NCBI RefSeq assembly: GCF_022829345.1
Contig: NZ_JAKSXV010000094.1
Location: forward strand, 1-64,000
Origin: Methylobacterium sp. J-090
GTDB taxonomy: Bacteria; Pseudomonadota; Alphaproteobacteria; Rhizobiales; Beijerinckiaceae
DNA length: 64,000 bases
Reading direction: 5' to 3'
Position 1 is the stretch's first letter; each line of letters opens with the position of its first letter. Below are positions 1 to 10,400 of this stretch, in pieces. The position numbers and the translations under genes were made by a program. Under the pieces are notes generated by a model that made no database searches, was not told the DNA's origin, and was given only the letters and a program-made list of their open reading frames with translations.

Positions 1-8
1 CGCCGGCC

Positions 9-551
9 TCAGATGCCGTGATCGCGATGGAGGCCGGGTGCCGGCACGTCGCCCAGGGAACCGCCCCGGACCGGAACCTCACGGGGCTCGTAGTCGCGTA
101 CGGCCGACATGCTCGACGACTTGATGAATCGAGCCACCACGAACCCGGTCACGAACGTGGCGACCGCCACGGCCACCGGGGCCCGGCGGGCGAGCGCCTC
201 GGCGTCCTCGTAGAACTCCGAGAAGCTCTTATTCTCGATCTGGGTGCCGAGGTGCTCCAGGCCTTCCGCAGCGCTGTCGAAGAAAGCGCGGATATTGGGC
301 CGATCCTCGAAGGTCTTGCTGGAATCCCGTACCGTGCGCGCAAGGTCGTTGACCGACTGGGCTGCGTCGCCCTTGCGGCGCTCGACATACTCCTCGGCGT
401 GCCCGCGTGCCGCGGAGACGAAGCCCCGGCCGCGCTCGACCGCCTCGTCGGCGATGCCCTCGACGTCGCCGCGCAGGGCTTTCCAGTCGGCCGTCTCGCG
501 ATTCGCCGCAGCCTCCGCACCCGGCGACCCAGTGGGTTGATTCACGTTCAC
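9..551 (-). CDS. Membrane-anchored stress protein, nutrient deprivation-induced type
   Basis: A 180-residue protein of unknown biochemical function. The first 115 residues are hydrophilic and charged, probably helical. One hydrophobic segment follows at about residues 125-145 (VAVAVATFVTGFVVARF), then a short charged tail. It resembles the small proteins annotated in Methylobacterium and Rhizobium as nutrient deprivation-induced proteins; that is family recollection, not a search result. The GTG start is supported by a GAGGAG ribosome site about 8 bases upstream. A GGAAC-N17-tGTT element lies 46 bases before the start, which suits control by the general stress sigma factor EcfG. The gene is divergent from otsA. 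Confidence 0.7.
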   Translation of the reverse strand: MNVNQPTGSPGAEAAANRETADWKALRGDVEGIADEAVERGRGFVSAARGHAEEYVERRKGDAAQSVNDLARTVRDSSKTFEDRPNIRAFFDSAAEGLEHLGTQIENKSFSEFYEDAEALARRAPVAVAVATFVTGFVVARFIKSSSMSAVRDYEPREVPVRGGSLGDVPAPGLHRDHGI

Positions 552-950
552 GGTGATACTCCTCGGCGCTGATCGGTTGCGCTGTTGCCGCAGTTCAACA
601 GCGCCCGTGGAGACAGGGTTCCGAACGGGCGAAACGCTGCGCGTCAGTCTGCGTTCAGGTCGCGGATCCTAGGAGGGAAAAGCTTGACCGGAGACCGTCG
701 CCGTGACGACAGATCAGGACCGAGACCGTCGTGGCGTGCCGCTTCGGTGGACGCCCGGATCGCGGGTGTGGCGGATTCCGGGCGAGCGTATTTTGCCGTG
801 AGGCGGGCGCGGGCGCCCCTTGACCGGGATAGTCTTAACGCGCTTGGCTGCAACCAACGGATCGCGCTCGGCTTCCGCGCGTTCACCCACTGTATCAGTC
901 TGAGCGCGCGCGATTCCCGCGCCGCGCCCTGAGGACCGGAGCCGGCTTAC
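552..950. other. Divergent intergenic region between the stress gene and otsA
   Basis: About 400 bases without a credible gene; the open frames here lack ribosome sites and read as G+C-rich background. It holds the EcfG-type element for the leftward gene. I see no equally clear promoter for otsA. The GTG of otsA is preceded by a GGAG about 10 bases upstream. Confidence 0.5.
597..622 (-). promoter_or_regulatory. Candidate EcfG (general stress response) promoter
   Basis: Read on the minus strand, GGAAC (622-618) is followed by 17 bases and then TGTT (600-597). This fits the alphaproteobacterial EcfG consensus GGAAC-N16/17-cGTT, with T for the weakly conserved C. It ends about 46 bases before the GTG start of the stress-type gene at 9-551. 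Confidence 0.55.
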
Positions 951-2372
<1,422 letters not shown>

Positions 2373-2530
2373 CCCCTGCGCGGTGGCAGCCGTTGAACCG
2401 ATCCACGCGGCGGTGGTTGCCGAATCGATCCTACGCGGCGCGCGCTGCGGAATAAGCCTTGCAGGACCCCTGTCGGGCGGCCGATGCCCGCCGAGTGCCT
2501 CTCACGACGGACGTGCGTTTGACTGACGAT

Positions 2531-4627
2531 ATGATCGGCCTCGACGATGGCGTGCTCGCGCCGCTCGGGGCTCACTTCGACGGCCGCGGCGTCAACTTCG
2601 CGCTGTTCTCCCAGCATGCCACCGCCGTAGACCTCTGCCTGTTCGAGCCGGGCGAGCGCCACGAGACCCGCCGCATCCGGCTGCCCTGCCGCACGGACGA
2701 TGTCTGGCACGGCCACCTGCGCGGCGTGTTTCCCGACCAGCTCTACGGCTACCGCGTCCACGGGCCGTGGGACCCGGCGCGCGGCCATCGCTTCAATCCG
2801 GCCAAGCTCCTCCTCGATCCCTATGCCCGCGAGATCCAGGGGCGTATCCGGTGGCACGATGCCCTCTACGGCCACCGGCGCGGAATCCTGCGCGAGGACC
2901 AGATCGACCGGCGCGACAGCGCGGCCTACATGCCGCGCGGCGTGGTCACCGCGCCGGAGGTGCCCAACCTCGCCACTAAGCCCGTGCGCCGGCCGCTCGC
3001 GCAGACGGTGATCTACGAGGCGCACGTCAAGGCTCTGACCCAGCTTCACCCCGACGTGCCCGAGGCCGCGCGCGGTACCTACGCGGCGCTCGCGCATCCG
3101 GCGATCATCGAACACCTGTTGAAGCTCGGCGTCACCGCCATCGAGCTCCTGCCGATCCAGGCCTTCGCCGACGACCGCTTCCTCGTCGACAAGGGGCTGG
3201 TGAACTTCTGGGGCTACTCGCCGCTGAACTACTTCGCGCCCGATCCGCGCTACCGGGGACCGGCCGGGATCGGCGGCCTCAGGGCGGCGATCCGCGAACT
3301 GGCGGCGGCCGAGATCGAGGTGTTCCTCGATGTCGTCTACAACCATACGGCGGAGGCCGACCATTCCGGCCCGACCCTGTCGTTCCGGGGCATCGACAAC
3401 GCGAGCTACTACAAGCTCGAACCGGACAACCCGCGCCGGGAGATCGACTGCACCGGCTGCGGCAACACCCTCGACCTCGACCACCCCCGCGTGATGCAGC
3501 TCACCCTCGATTCCCTGCGCCACTGGGTGACGGCCTACGGGGTCGCCGGCTTCCGCTTCGATCTCGCCACCAGTCTCGGCCGCGTCCCCCACGATTTCTC
3601 GGCGAAGGCCGCGTTCTTCCAGGCCGTGGCGCAGGACCCCGTCCTGTCCCGGGTCAAGATGATCGCCGAGCCCTGGGACATCGGCCAGGGCGGCTATCAG
3701 CTCGGCGCCTATCCGCGCGGCTGGAGCGAGTGGAACGACCAGTTCCGCGACAGCGTGCGCGGGTTCTGGCGCGGCGACCGGGGCGTGCTGTCGAAGGTCA
3801 CACAGGGGCTCTCGGGCTCGCGCGAGATCTTCGCCGGCTCCGGCCGCACGCCGCTCGCCAGCATCAACTACGCTGCCTCCCATGACGGCTTCACCCTCGC
3901 CGACGTCGTCGCCTACGAGGACAAGCACAACCTCGCCAACGGCGAGGACAACCGCGACGGCCACGGCCACAACCTCACGCGCAATTACGGCGTCGAGGGA
4001 CCGACCGACGACCCCGCGATCGTCGGCCTGCGGGCCCGTCAGAAGCGCAACATCCTCGCTACGATCATGCTGGCGCAAGGCGTGCCGATGCTGCTGATGG
4101 GCGATGAGCGCTCGCGCAGCCAGGGCGGCAACAACAACGCGTACAACCAGGACAACGCCACGAACTGGGTCGATTGGGAGAGCGATCCCGATCCGGCGCT
4201 CACGGCCTTCGTCGCCAACCTGACCCGCCTGCGCCGGGAACAGCCGGCCCTGCGTCGGCGCGACTTCCTCGACGGCGGCGCCGTCGAGGACGGGCCGTTG
4301 CGCGACGTGCACTGGCTCTCGCCCTGCGGCGCGGAGATGGACGGGGACGCCTGGGCTGACGAGGGCCGGCAGGCCTTCGGCATGCAGATCGGCAACGATC
4401 TACCCGACGCCGACCGTCTCCTCCTCCTCGTCAACGCCGCCGAAGAGCCCTGCGACTTCACCTTCGCGGCCGTGATCGGAGGGCCCTGGAGCCTGGTGTT
4501 CGACACGACGCGCGCGACGGGCGCGGTTCCGGAGGGGCAGACCCTGTTCCCGGCCGGCGCGCGCCTGCGCCTCGATGGCCGTGCGCTCTACGTCCTGCGG
4601 ACACGGCCGGCGACCTACGGCCGGTAG
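2531..4627 (+). CDS. glgX: Glycogen debranching enzyme GlgX
   Basis: GH13 isoamylase-type enzyme that cleaves alpha-1,6 branches of glycogen, giving linear chains for the MalQ-TreY and TreZ enzymes encoded downstream. An N-terminal CBM48-like region (PLGAHFDGRGVNFALFS) leads into the TIM barrel. The GH13 motifs are DVVYNH, GFRFDLATSLG (nucleophile Asp), MIAEPWDIG (acid Glu) and ASHDGFTLADVV (third Asp). The frame is open back to a TTG at 2459. I chose the ATG at 2531 because it sits 12 residues before the conserved PLGA segment; neither start has a strong ribosome site, so the start is uncertain. It follows otsA by about 160 bases. Confidence 0.93.
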   Translation: MIGLDDGVLAPLGAHFDGRGVNFALFSQHATAVDLCLFEPGERHETRRIRLPCRTDDVWHGHLRGVFPDQLYGYRVHGPWDPARGHRFNPAKLLLDPYAREIQGRIRWHDALYGHRRGILREDQIDRRDSAAYMPRGVVTAPEVPNLATKPVRRPLAQTVIYEAHVKALTQLHPDVPEAARGTYAALAHPAIIEHLLKLGVTAIELLPIQAFADDRFLVDKGLVNFWGYSPLNYFAPDPRYRGPAGIGGLRAAIRELAAAEIEVFLDVVYNHTAEADHSGPTLSFRGIDNASYYKLEPDNPRREIDCTGCGNTLDLDHPRVMQLTLDSLRHWVTAYGVAGFRFDLATSLGRVPHDFSAKAAFFQAVAQDPVLSRVKMIAEPWDIGQGGYQLGAYPRGWSEWNDQFRDSVRGFWRGDRGVLSKVTQGLSGSREIFAGSGRTPLASINYAASHDGFTLADVVAYEDKHNLANGEDNRDGHGHNLTRNYGVEGPTDDPAIVGLRARQKRNILATIMLAQGVPMLLMGDERSRSQGGNNNAYNQDNATNWVDWESDPDPALTAFVANLTRLRREQPALRRRDFLDGGAVEDGPLRDVHWLSPCGAEMDGDAWADEGRQAFGMQIGNDLPDADRLLLLVNAAEEPCDFTFAAVIGGPWSLVFDTTRATGAVPEGQTLFPAGARLRLDGRALYVLRTRPATYGR

Positions 4628-4661
4628 ATCACCCGGGTGTCGGGGGGCCCGAGGCGACGCC

Positions 4662-5135
4662 TCACGCGTGCGACGGGAGCCGGCCGTCCGGGGTGTATTG
4701 ATCGATCGCCCCGGGCAGATCCCGCGAGAGGCGGGCCAGCAACTCGTCCCGCGACAGGCCGGTCTGCCGTGTGAGAGTCGCGATCACGTCGGGGCCGATG
4801 GCTTGTTCGAGATGCGTCGGCTCGATGGTGCGGTTCGGCGCCGTATCCACCCACGACTTGGCGGTCTCCCCATGCCCTGCCTGGGTGAAGCGATCGACGA
4901 GTTCGGACACGCCGCCGCTCAGCAGACCTCCGACGCCCGCGCTGCCCAACCCGCTCAACAAGCCGCCGAGTCCGCCCTGTTGTGCACCCGCCCCGGGTGA
5001 TTGTCCGTGGCTGGTCGGATCGGCGGTGCCCTTGGCGAGGCCGCCCAGCATCTCGGCGATCTTATCCCGGTTCTGGTATCCCGCCACGGCGAGTAATCCC
5101 AGAAGGGCGGTCATCGAAGGAAATCCGCGGCTCAT
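4662..5135 (-). CDS. YidB/DUF937 family protein
   Basis: A 157-residue protein of the YidB-like (DUF937) family; function unknown. It starts MSRGFPSMTALLGLLAVAG and has a glycine-rich middle (GGLGGLLSGLGSAGVGGLLSGG). The conserved C-terminal part includes LVDRFTQAG, a Trp-Val segment, and LTRQTGLSRDELLARLSRDLPG, the usual YidB ending. The ATG at 5135 is chosen over a longer frame because GGGAGA lies just upstream. It is on the opposite strand to the sugar genes around it, between glgX and treZ. Confidence 0.8.
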   Translation of the reverse strand: MSRGFPSMTALLGLLAVAGYQNRDKIAEMLGGLAKGTADPTSHGQSPGAGAQQGGLGGLLSGLGSAGVGGLLSGGVSELVDRFTQAGHGETAKSWVDTAPNRTIEPTHLEQAIGPDVIATLTRQTGLSRDELLARLSRDLPGAIDQYTPDGRLPSHA

Positions 5136-5206
5136 TTGGCTGTCTCCCGAACACACGTTTTCGGGAACAAGCGGGCGATGGGCACGCGGGTTCCGCGACC
5201 ACGCGC

Positions 5207-5419
5207 TCAGGGCGCCGGTGCGCGCCGAAGTTCGTGCCGGGCCTGTTCCAGGAACTCGTCGCGCTCGGCTTGGCTCAGGGCCAGGATCGGGCATCCGTTT
5301 CCCCGAATACCGTCGGGATCATCGAAGGGCTCGGCATCCCAGCAGCGTTCCCCATGCCCCTTGCGGGCAAAGTTCAGCTTGGCGCGTGCCAGCACCAGAC
5401 TCTCTTCGGGTTCGCTCAT
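5207..5419 (-). CDS. Small conserved hypothetical protein
   Basis: A 70-residue soluble, acidic-basic mixed protein starting MSEPEESLVLARAKLNFA, with two cysteines (GERCWDAEP and GNGCPILAL). No function recognised. The ATG at 5419 has GGGAGATC immediately upstream; a second ATG six codons earlier lacks one. It lies upstream of and in the same direction as the YidB-like gene, 71 bases away, so the two may be co-transcribed. Whether it is translated is a judgement from codon pattern and ribosome site only. Confidence 0.5.
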   Translation of the reverse strand: MSEPEESLVLARAKLNFARKGHGERCWDAEPFDDPDGIRGNGCPILALSQAERDEFLEQARHELRRAPAP

Positions 5420-5637
5420 GACGATCTCCCGCACCATATACAGGACAACGTATCAGGTTTGACGGCAGCGTCGATGGGCACGACCGCACCGCACAAAATC
5501 TAACCAGCTTGACGGTTGCCCCCGCCCGCCACCGCGTTACCTCGAAGGAGGGAACCAGACCGATGCACACGGCCTTCTGACAGGTGCGCGGCCCCGGACC
5601 CGCCGAACGACCCCACGATCACGGAGATGGCGACCTG

Positions 5638-7449
5638 ATGCGGCGCAACCATACGATGCCCTTCGGTGCGCAGGTTGAGAAGGACGGCGTCCGCTTCGCC
5701 CTTTGGGCCCCCACGGCCACGGACGTGACCCTCGTCCTCGACGGCGCCGATCATGCGGTTCCCGACACGGGCGAAGGCTGGCGCGTCGTGACCGTTCAGG
5801 GCGTCGCGAACGGTGCCCGCTACGGCTACCGCATCGACGGCGACCTCGTGGTGCCGGACCCCGCCTCGCGCTTCCAACCCGACGACGTGTCGGGCTTGAG
5901 CGAGGTGGTCGATCCGCGCGCCTTCGACTGGACCGACGCCGCCTGGACCGGCCGCCCGTGGGAAGAAACGGTTCTCTACGAACTGCATGTCGGCACGGCG
6001 ACGCCGGACGGCACCTACGCGGCACTGGAGGCCAAGCTCGAAGAACTGCGCGATCTCGGCGTCACCGCCATCGAGCTGCTGCCGCTCGCCGACTTCAAGG
6101 GCACCCGCAACTGGGGTTACGACGGCGTGCTGCCCTACGCGCCGGACGGCGCCTACGGCCGTCCCGGCGACCTCAAGCGCCTCATCGACAGGGCGCATTC
6201 CCTGGGCCTGATGGTCTTCCTCGACGCCGTCTACAACCATTTCGGCCCGGCTGGGAACTACCTCAACGCCTACGCCAAGACGTTCTTTACCGAGCGCCAC
6301 CAGACGCCGTGGGGCGCCGGAATCAACTTCGACGGTGAGACCAGCGGCCGCACGGTGCGGGACTTCTTCATCGAGAATTCTCTCTACTGGTTGGAGGAGT
6401 ATCACTTCGATGGGCTGCGCTTCGACGCCGTCCACGCCATCCTCGACGACTCCGAAAAACACTTCATCGGCGAACTCGCCGAGACGGTTCGCGCACGCCT
6501 GCCCGGCCGCCATATCCATCTGGTGCTGGAGAACGAGGCCAATCAGGCGAAGTGGTTGGAGCGCGAGGCCGACGGCCGGCCCATCCAGCACACGGCGCAA
6601 TGGGCCGACGACCTGCATCATTGCTGGCACGTGCTGCTGACCGGCGAGGAGGCCGGCTACTACGAAAGCTTCGCCGACAAGCCCGTCGCCCACCTCGCGC
6701 GCTGCCTGGCGGAAGGCTTCGCCTATCAGGGCGAGCCGTTCCCGACCCTCGACAACCATCCGCGCGGCGAGCCCTCGTCCCACCTGCCGCCCTCCGCCTT
6801 CGTCACCTTCCTGCAGAACCACGATCAGGTCGGCAACCGGGCACTCGGCGAGCGCCTGAGCGCCTTGAGCGACCCCGCCAAGCTCGCCCTGGCGCGGGCC
6901 GGCCTGCTTCTCAGCCCGCAGATCCCCATGCTGTGGATGGGCGAGGAATGGTCGGCCTCGACGCCGTTCCTGTTCTTCGTCGATTTCGCGCCGGACGAAG
7001 AGCTGAACAAGGCCGTGCGCGAGGGGCGGCGGCGCGAGTTCAAGAGCTTCGCGGCGTTCGCCGACGACACCTCGGTCATCCCCGATCCGACGGAGGCGAA
7101 GACTTTCACGGATTCGCGCCTCGACTGGTCGGAAGCCGAGCGCGCCCCCCATCGCGGCGTGTGGGCCGACACCCGCAACCTTCTCCAGATCCGGCATCAG
7201 ACCGTCGTCCCCCTGACCCGGACCGCCTATCGCGGGGCGCAGGCCTCCCTGCCGCGTCCCGACGCGGTGGATTGCACGTGGCGGTACGAGAGCGGGTGGC
7301 TGCGCTTCGTCGCCAATTTCGGCGACGCGCCCCTGGAGACACCGCGCGGCGGCGGCCAGATCGTCTGGTGCAACGGCGCCGACGTCGTCACCGGCGAGAC
7401 CATCGAACTCCCGTCCTGGACGGGCATCTTCCTGACGGGTGTGAACTGA
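5638..7449 (+). CDS. treZ: Malto-oligosyltrehalose trehalohydrolase
   Basis: GH13 hydrolase that releases free trehalose from the trehalosyl end made by TreY on maltodextrins. An N-terminal CBM48/E-set-like domain (MPFGAQVEKDGVRFALWAP) precedes the barrel. Catalytic motifs are DAVYNH, GLRFDAVHAILD (nucleophile), LVLENEANQ (acid/base Glu) and FLQNHDQVGNRALGERL. About 603 residues, normal for TreZ. The ATG at 5638 has GGAG 11 bases upstream; the frame extends back to a GTG at 5584 without support. The stop overlaps the start of the next gene (TGATG at 7447-7451), so the two are translationally coupled, matching their consecutive reactions. Confidence 0.96.
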   Translation: MRRNHTMPFGAQVEKDGVRFALWAPTATDVTLVLDGADHAVPDTGEGWRVVTVQGVANGARYGYRIDGDLVVPDPASRFQPDDVSGLSEVVDPRAFDWTDAAWTGRPWEETVLYELHVGTATPDGTYAALEAKLEELRDLGVTAIELLPLADFKGTRNWGYDGVLPYAPDGAYGRPGDLKRLIDRAHSLGLMVFLDAVYNHFGPAGNYLNAYAKTFFTERHQTPWGAGINFDGETSGRTVRDFFIENSLYWLEEYHFDGLRFDAVHAILDDSEKHFIGELAETVRARLPGRHIHLVLENEANQAKWLEREADGRPIQHTAQWADDLHHCWHVLLTGEEAGYYESFADKPVAHLARCLAEGFAYQGEPFPTLDNHPRGEPSSHLPPSAFVTFLQNHDQVGNRALGERLSALSDPAKLALARAGLLLSPQIPMLWMGEEWSASTPFLFFVDFAPDEELNKAVREGRRREFKSFAAFADDTSVIPDPTEAKTFTDSRLDWSEAERAPHRGVWADTRNLLQIRHQTVVPLTRTAYRGAQASLPRPDAVDCTWRYESGWLRFVANFGDAPLETPRGGGQIVWCNGADVVTGETIELPSWTGIFLTGVN

Positions 7450-10400
7450 TGAGCCGCGACCTCGAACGCCTCGCCGATCTCCTCGGCGTCGCCCCCGGCT
7501 ACACCGACGCCTTCGGGCAGCCCGTCGAGACGAGCCTCGAGACCCGGCGGGGCATGATCGCCGCCCTCGGTTTTCCCGTCGGCGATGATGCCGAGATCGC
7601 CGAGAGTCTCAGCCTCGTGGCGAAGGTCCGCGAGGGCCTGACCCCGTCGCTCCTGCCCGTCGAGGCGCGCCGAGCCACGCGGGTGCCCCTGCGGGTGTCG
7701 GCGGCCGGCACCCTGGCGTGGCGCCTCGTCGATGAGCGCGGCCACACCCGCGAAGGCCGCGTCGCGGTTCCGGCCTCGGCACAAGCCGGCTTCGAGTTGC
7801 CGCCCCTGACGCCCGGCTATCATCGCCTGACGGCGACCCTCGGGGATCAGCGCGCCGAGTCCTGGGTCATCGCCGCCCCCCAGCGCTGCTGGCGTCCGCG
7901 CGCCTATGCCGACGAGGGTGCGCGCGACTGGGGCCTCGCCGCCCAGCTCTACGGCCTGCGCTCGCCGGACAACCTCGGCATCGGCTCCTACGCCGATGCG
8001 GGGCGCGCGGCCCGCGATGCCGGCCTGCGCGGGGCCTCGTTCCTGGGGCTGAGCCCGGTCCACGCCCTGTTCGCGACCGACCGCACCAAGATCTCGCCCT
8101 ACTCGCCGTCCTCGCGCCTGTTCCTCGAGATCCTGTTCATCGAGCCCGGCGCCCTGCCGGGCTTCGTCGGCTCGAAGGCCGCCGATCTCCTCGCCTCCAT
8201 GGGCGCGCGGGTCGAAGCCCTGCGCGAGGCCAAGCTCGTCGATCACGCCGGCATCTGGGGCGTGCTCTCGCCGGTGCTCCGCGCCCTGTGGCAGGAATCC
8301 GCTGCCCGCGACGGCACCGATGCGCGCTTCGCTGCCTTCCGCACCGCCGGTGGCGAGGATCTCGAGGCCCACGGCACCTTCGAGGCGCTGGCCGAACACT
8401 TCCAGGGGCAGGGCGCCCTCTGGCTCGGCGACTGGCCGGAAGACTTCCGGCGCAACGGCACCGACGCCGTGCGGGCCTTCGCGACCGCGCACGCGGAAGC
8501 CGTGACCTACCACGTCTGGCTGCAGTACTTGGCCGACCGGCAGCTGGAGGAAGCGTCCGAGGCGGCGCTCGGCACCGGCATGCGTCTCGGCCTCTACCGC
8601 GACCTCGCGGTCGGCGCCGACCGCGGCGGCTCCGAGATCTGGTCGCACCCCGAGCGTTTCGCCAACGGGGTCTCCATCGGCGCTCCGCCCGATCTCCTCG
8701 CCCCGAAGGGTCAGGATTGGGGCCTGCCGGCCTTCCACCCCTTGGAGATGGAACGCGACGGCCTCGCGGCCTTCAGGGCGCTGGTCCAGGCGAACATGCG
8801 CCACGCCGGCGCCATCCGCATCGACCACGCGTTCCAGCTCGCCCGCCTGTTCCTGATCCCGCTCGGCGCCACCGCCCAGGCCGGCGCCTACGTCGCCATG
8901 CCGTTCGAGCCGATGCTGGCGGTGCTGCGCCTGGAGAGCCACCGCGCCAAGTGCCTCGTCATCGCCGAGGATCTCGGCACCGCGCCCGAGGGCTTCTCCG
9001 ACGCCCTGATGCAGGCCGGCATCCTGAGCTACCGCATCCTCGCCTTCGAGCGCGAGCACGGTGCCCGTTTCAAGCCGCCGGCCGCCTATCCGCGCGAGGC
9101 GCTCACCGCCATCACCACCCACGACCTGCCGACCTTCCTCGGCTGGTGGCGCGGTGTCGACACCGACACCCGCCAGGCGCTCGGCCTCTACGATTCCGAG
9201 CGGGCCGACACGGAGCGGCGCGAGCGCGTCGAGGAACGCGCCCGCCTGACGGAGGCCCTGGCCTCCGAGCAGCTGCTTCCGAGCTACGATCCTCCGGAAG
9301 CCGCTCCCCTGGAGGCCGCCGCGCGCTACCTCGCCCGCGCGCCCTCGATGCTGACGGCCGTGCAGTACGAGGACGTGGTCTCGGAACTGTCCCAGGCCAA
9401 CGTGCCGGGCTCGACGGAAGGCTACCCGAATTGGCGGCGCAAGCTTGACCGGACCCTGGAGGCCATCGCAGCGCCGGGCGGCCCGCTCGCCAAGCTCGCC
9501 GCCTCTCTGTCGGCCGAGGAGCGCGGGCCGCGCTCGGGCGCCGCGCGCCTCGCCTCACCGCCGCCGCGCGCTACCTACCGCCTGCAGTTCCACAAGGACT
9601 TCACCTTCGCGGACGCGGAGAAGATCGTCCCGTACCTGGCGAAACTCGGCATCAGCCACGTCTACGCCTCGCCGATCCAGAAGGCGCGGCCGGGCTCGAC
9701 CCACGGCTACGACATCGTCGACCACGCCACCATCAACCCGGAACTCGGCGGCGAGGAGGGCTTCGTGCGCTTCTCGGAAGTCCTGCACGCGGCCGGGCTG
9801 AAGCTGCTGCTGGACATCGTGCCCAACCACATGGGCGTCGGCGGCGCCGACAATCCGTGGTGGCTGTCCGTGCTCGAATGGGGCGGCCTGTCGCCCCATG
9901 CCGAGGCCTTCGACATCGACTGGTCCAGGCTCGGGGCCAACAACAAGCTCGTGGTGCCCTTCCTCGGCGACCGCTACGGCGAGGCCCTGGAGAAGGGGAC
10001 GCTCGAACTGAAGTTCGAGCCCAAGAAGGGTGCCTTCAGCGTCTGGCACTACGAGCACGAATTCCCGATCTGCCCGCAGCAATACCCGACCATCCTCAAC
10101 CGCTCGCTCGCGGCTTTGGGCGACATCGAGGATGCGGCGGCCTTGGAGGTGCTCGGCATTTCCGAGCGCCTACGCCTCATGGGCGAAAAGACGAACCCGG
10201 AGCGTCGCATGGCCTTCCCGGCCGAGGCCGAGGAGCTGAAGGAGCGCCTCGTCGAAGCCGTGGCGGCGTCCCCCGCCATCGCCGAGGCCATCGGCCGGAC
10301 CCTGCGGCTTCTCAACGGCGCCAAGGGCCATCCCGACAGCTTCGGGCCCCTGCACCGCCTGCTGGAACAGCAATCCTATCGCCTCGCCCATTGGCGGGTC

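Noticed and set aside
5146-5165. A small hairpin (CCCGAA/TTCGGG) by the YidB-like ribosome site
   Set aside because: A 6-bp stem is easily found by chance in this composition; nothing else supports a regulatory role.
5550-5640. A GGAAC box upstream of treZ as a second EcfG promoter
   Set aside because: GGAAC occurs near 5551, but no GTT follows at 17-18 bases.
6552-7448. A 299-codon N-terminal extension of the MalQ-TreY frame
   Set aside because: It overlaps treZ out of frame and is Arg/Pro/Ala-rich without homology; the ATG at 7449 overlaps the treZ stop as expected.
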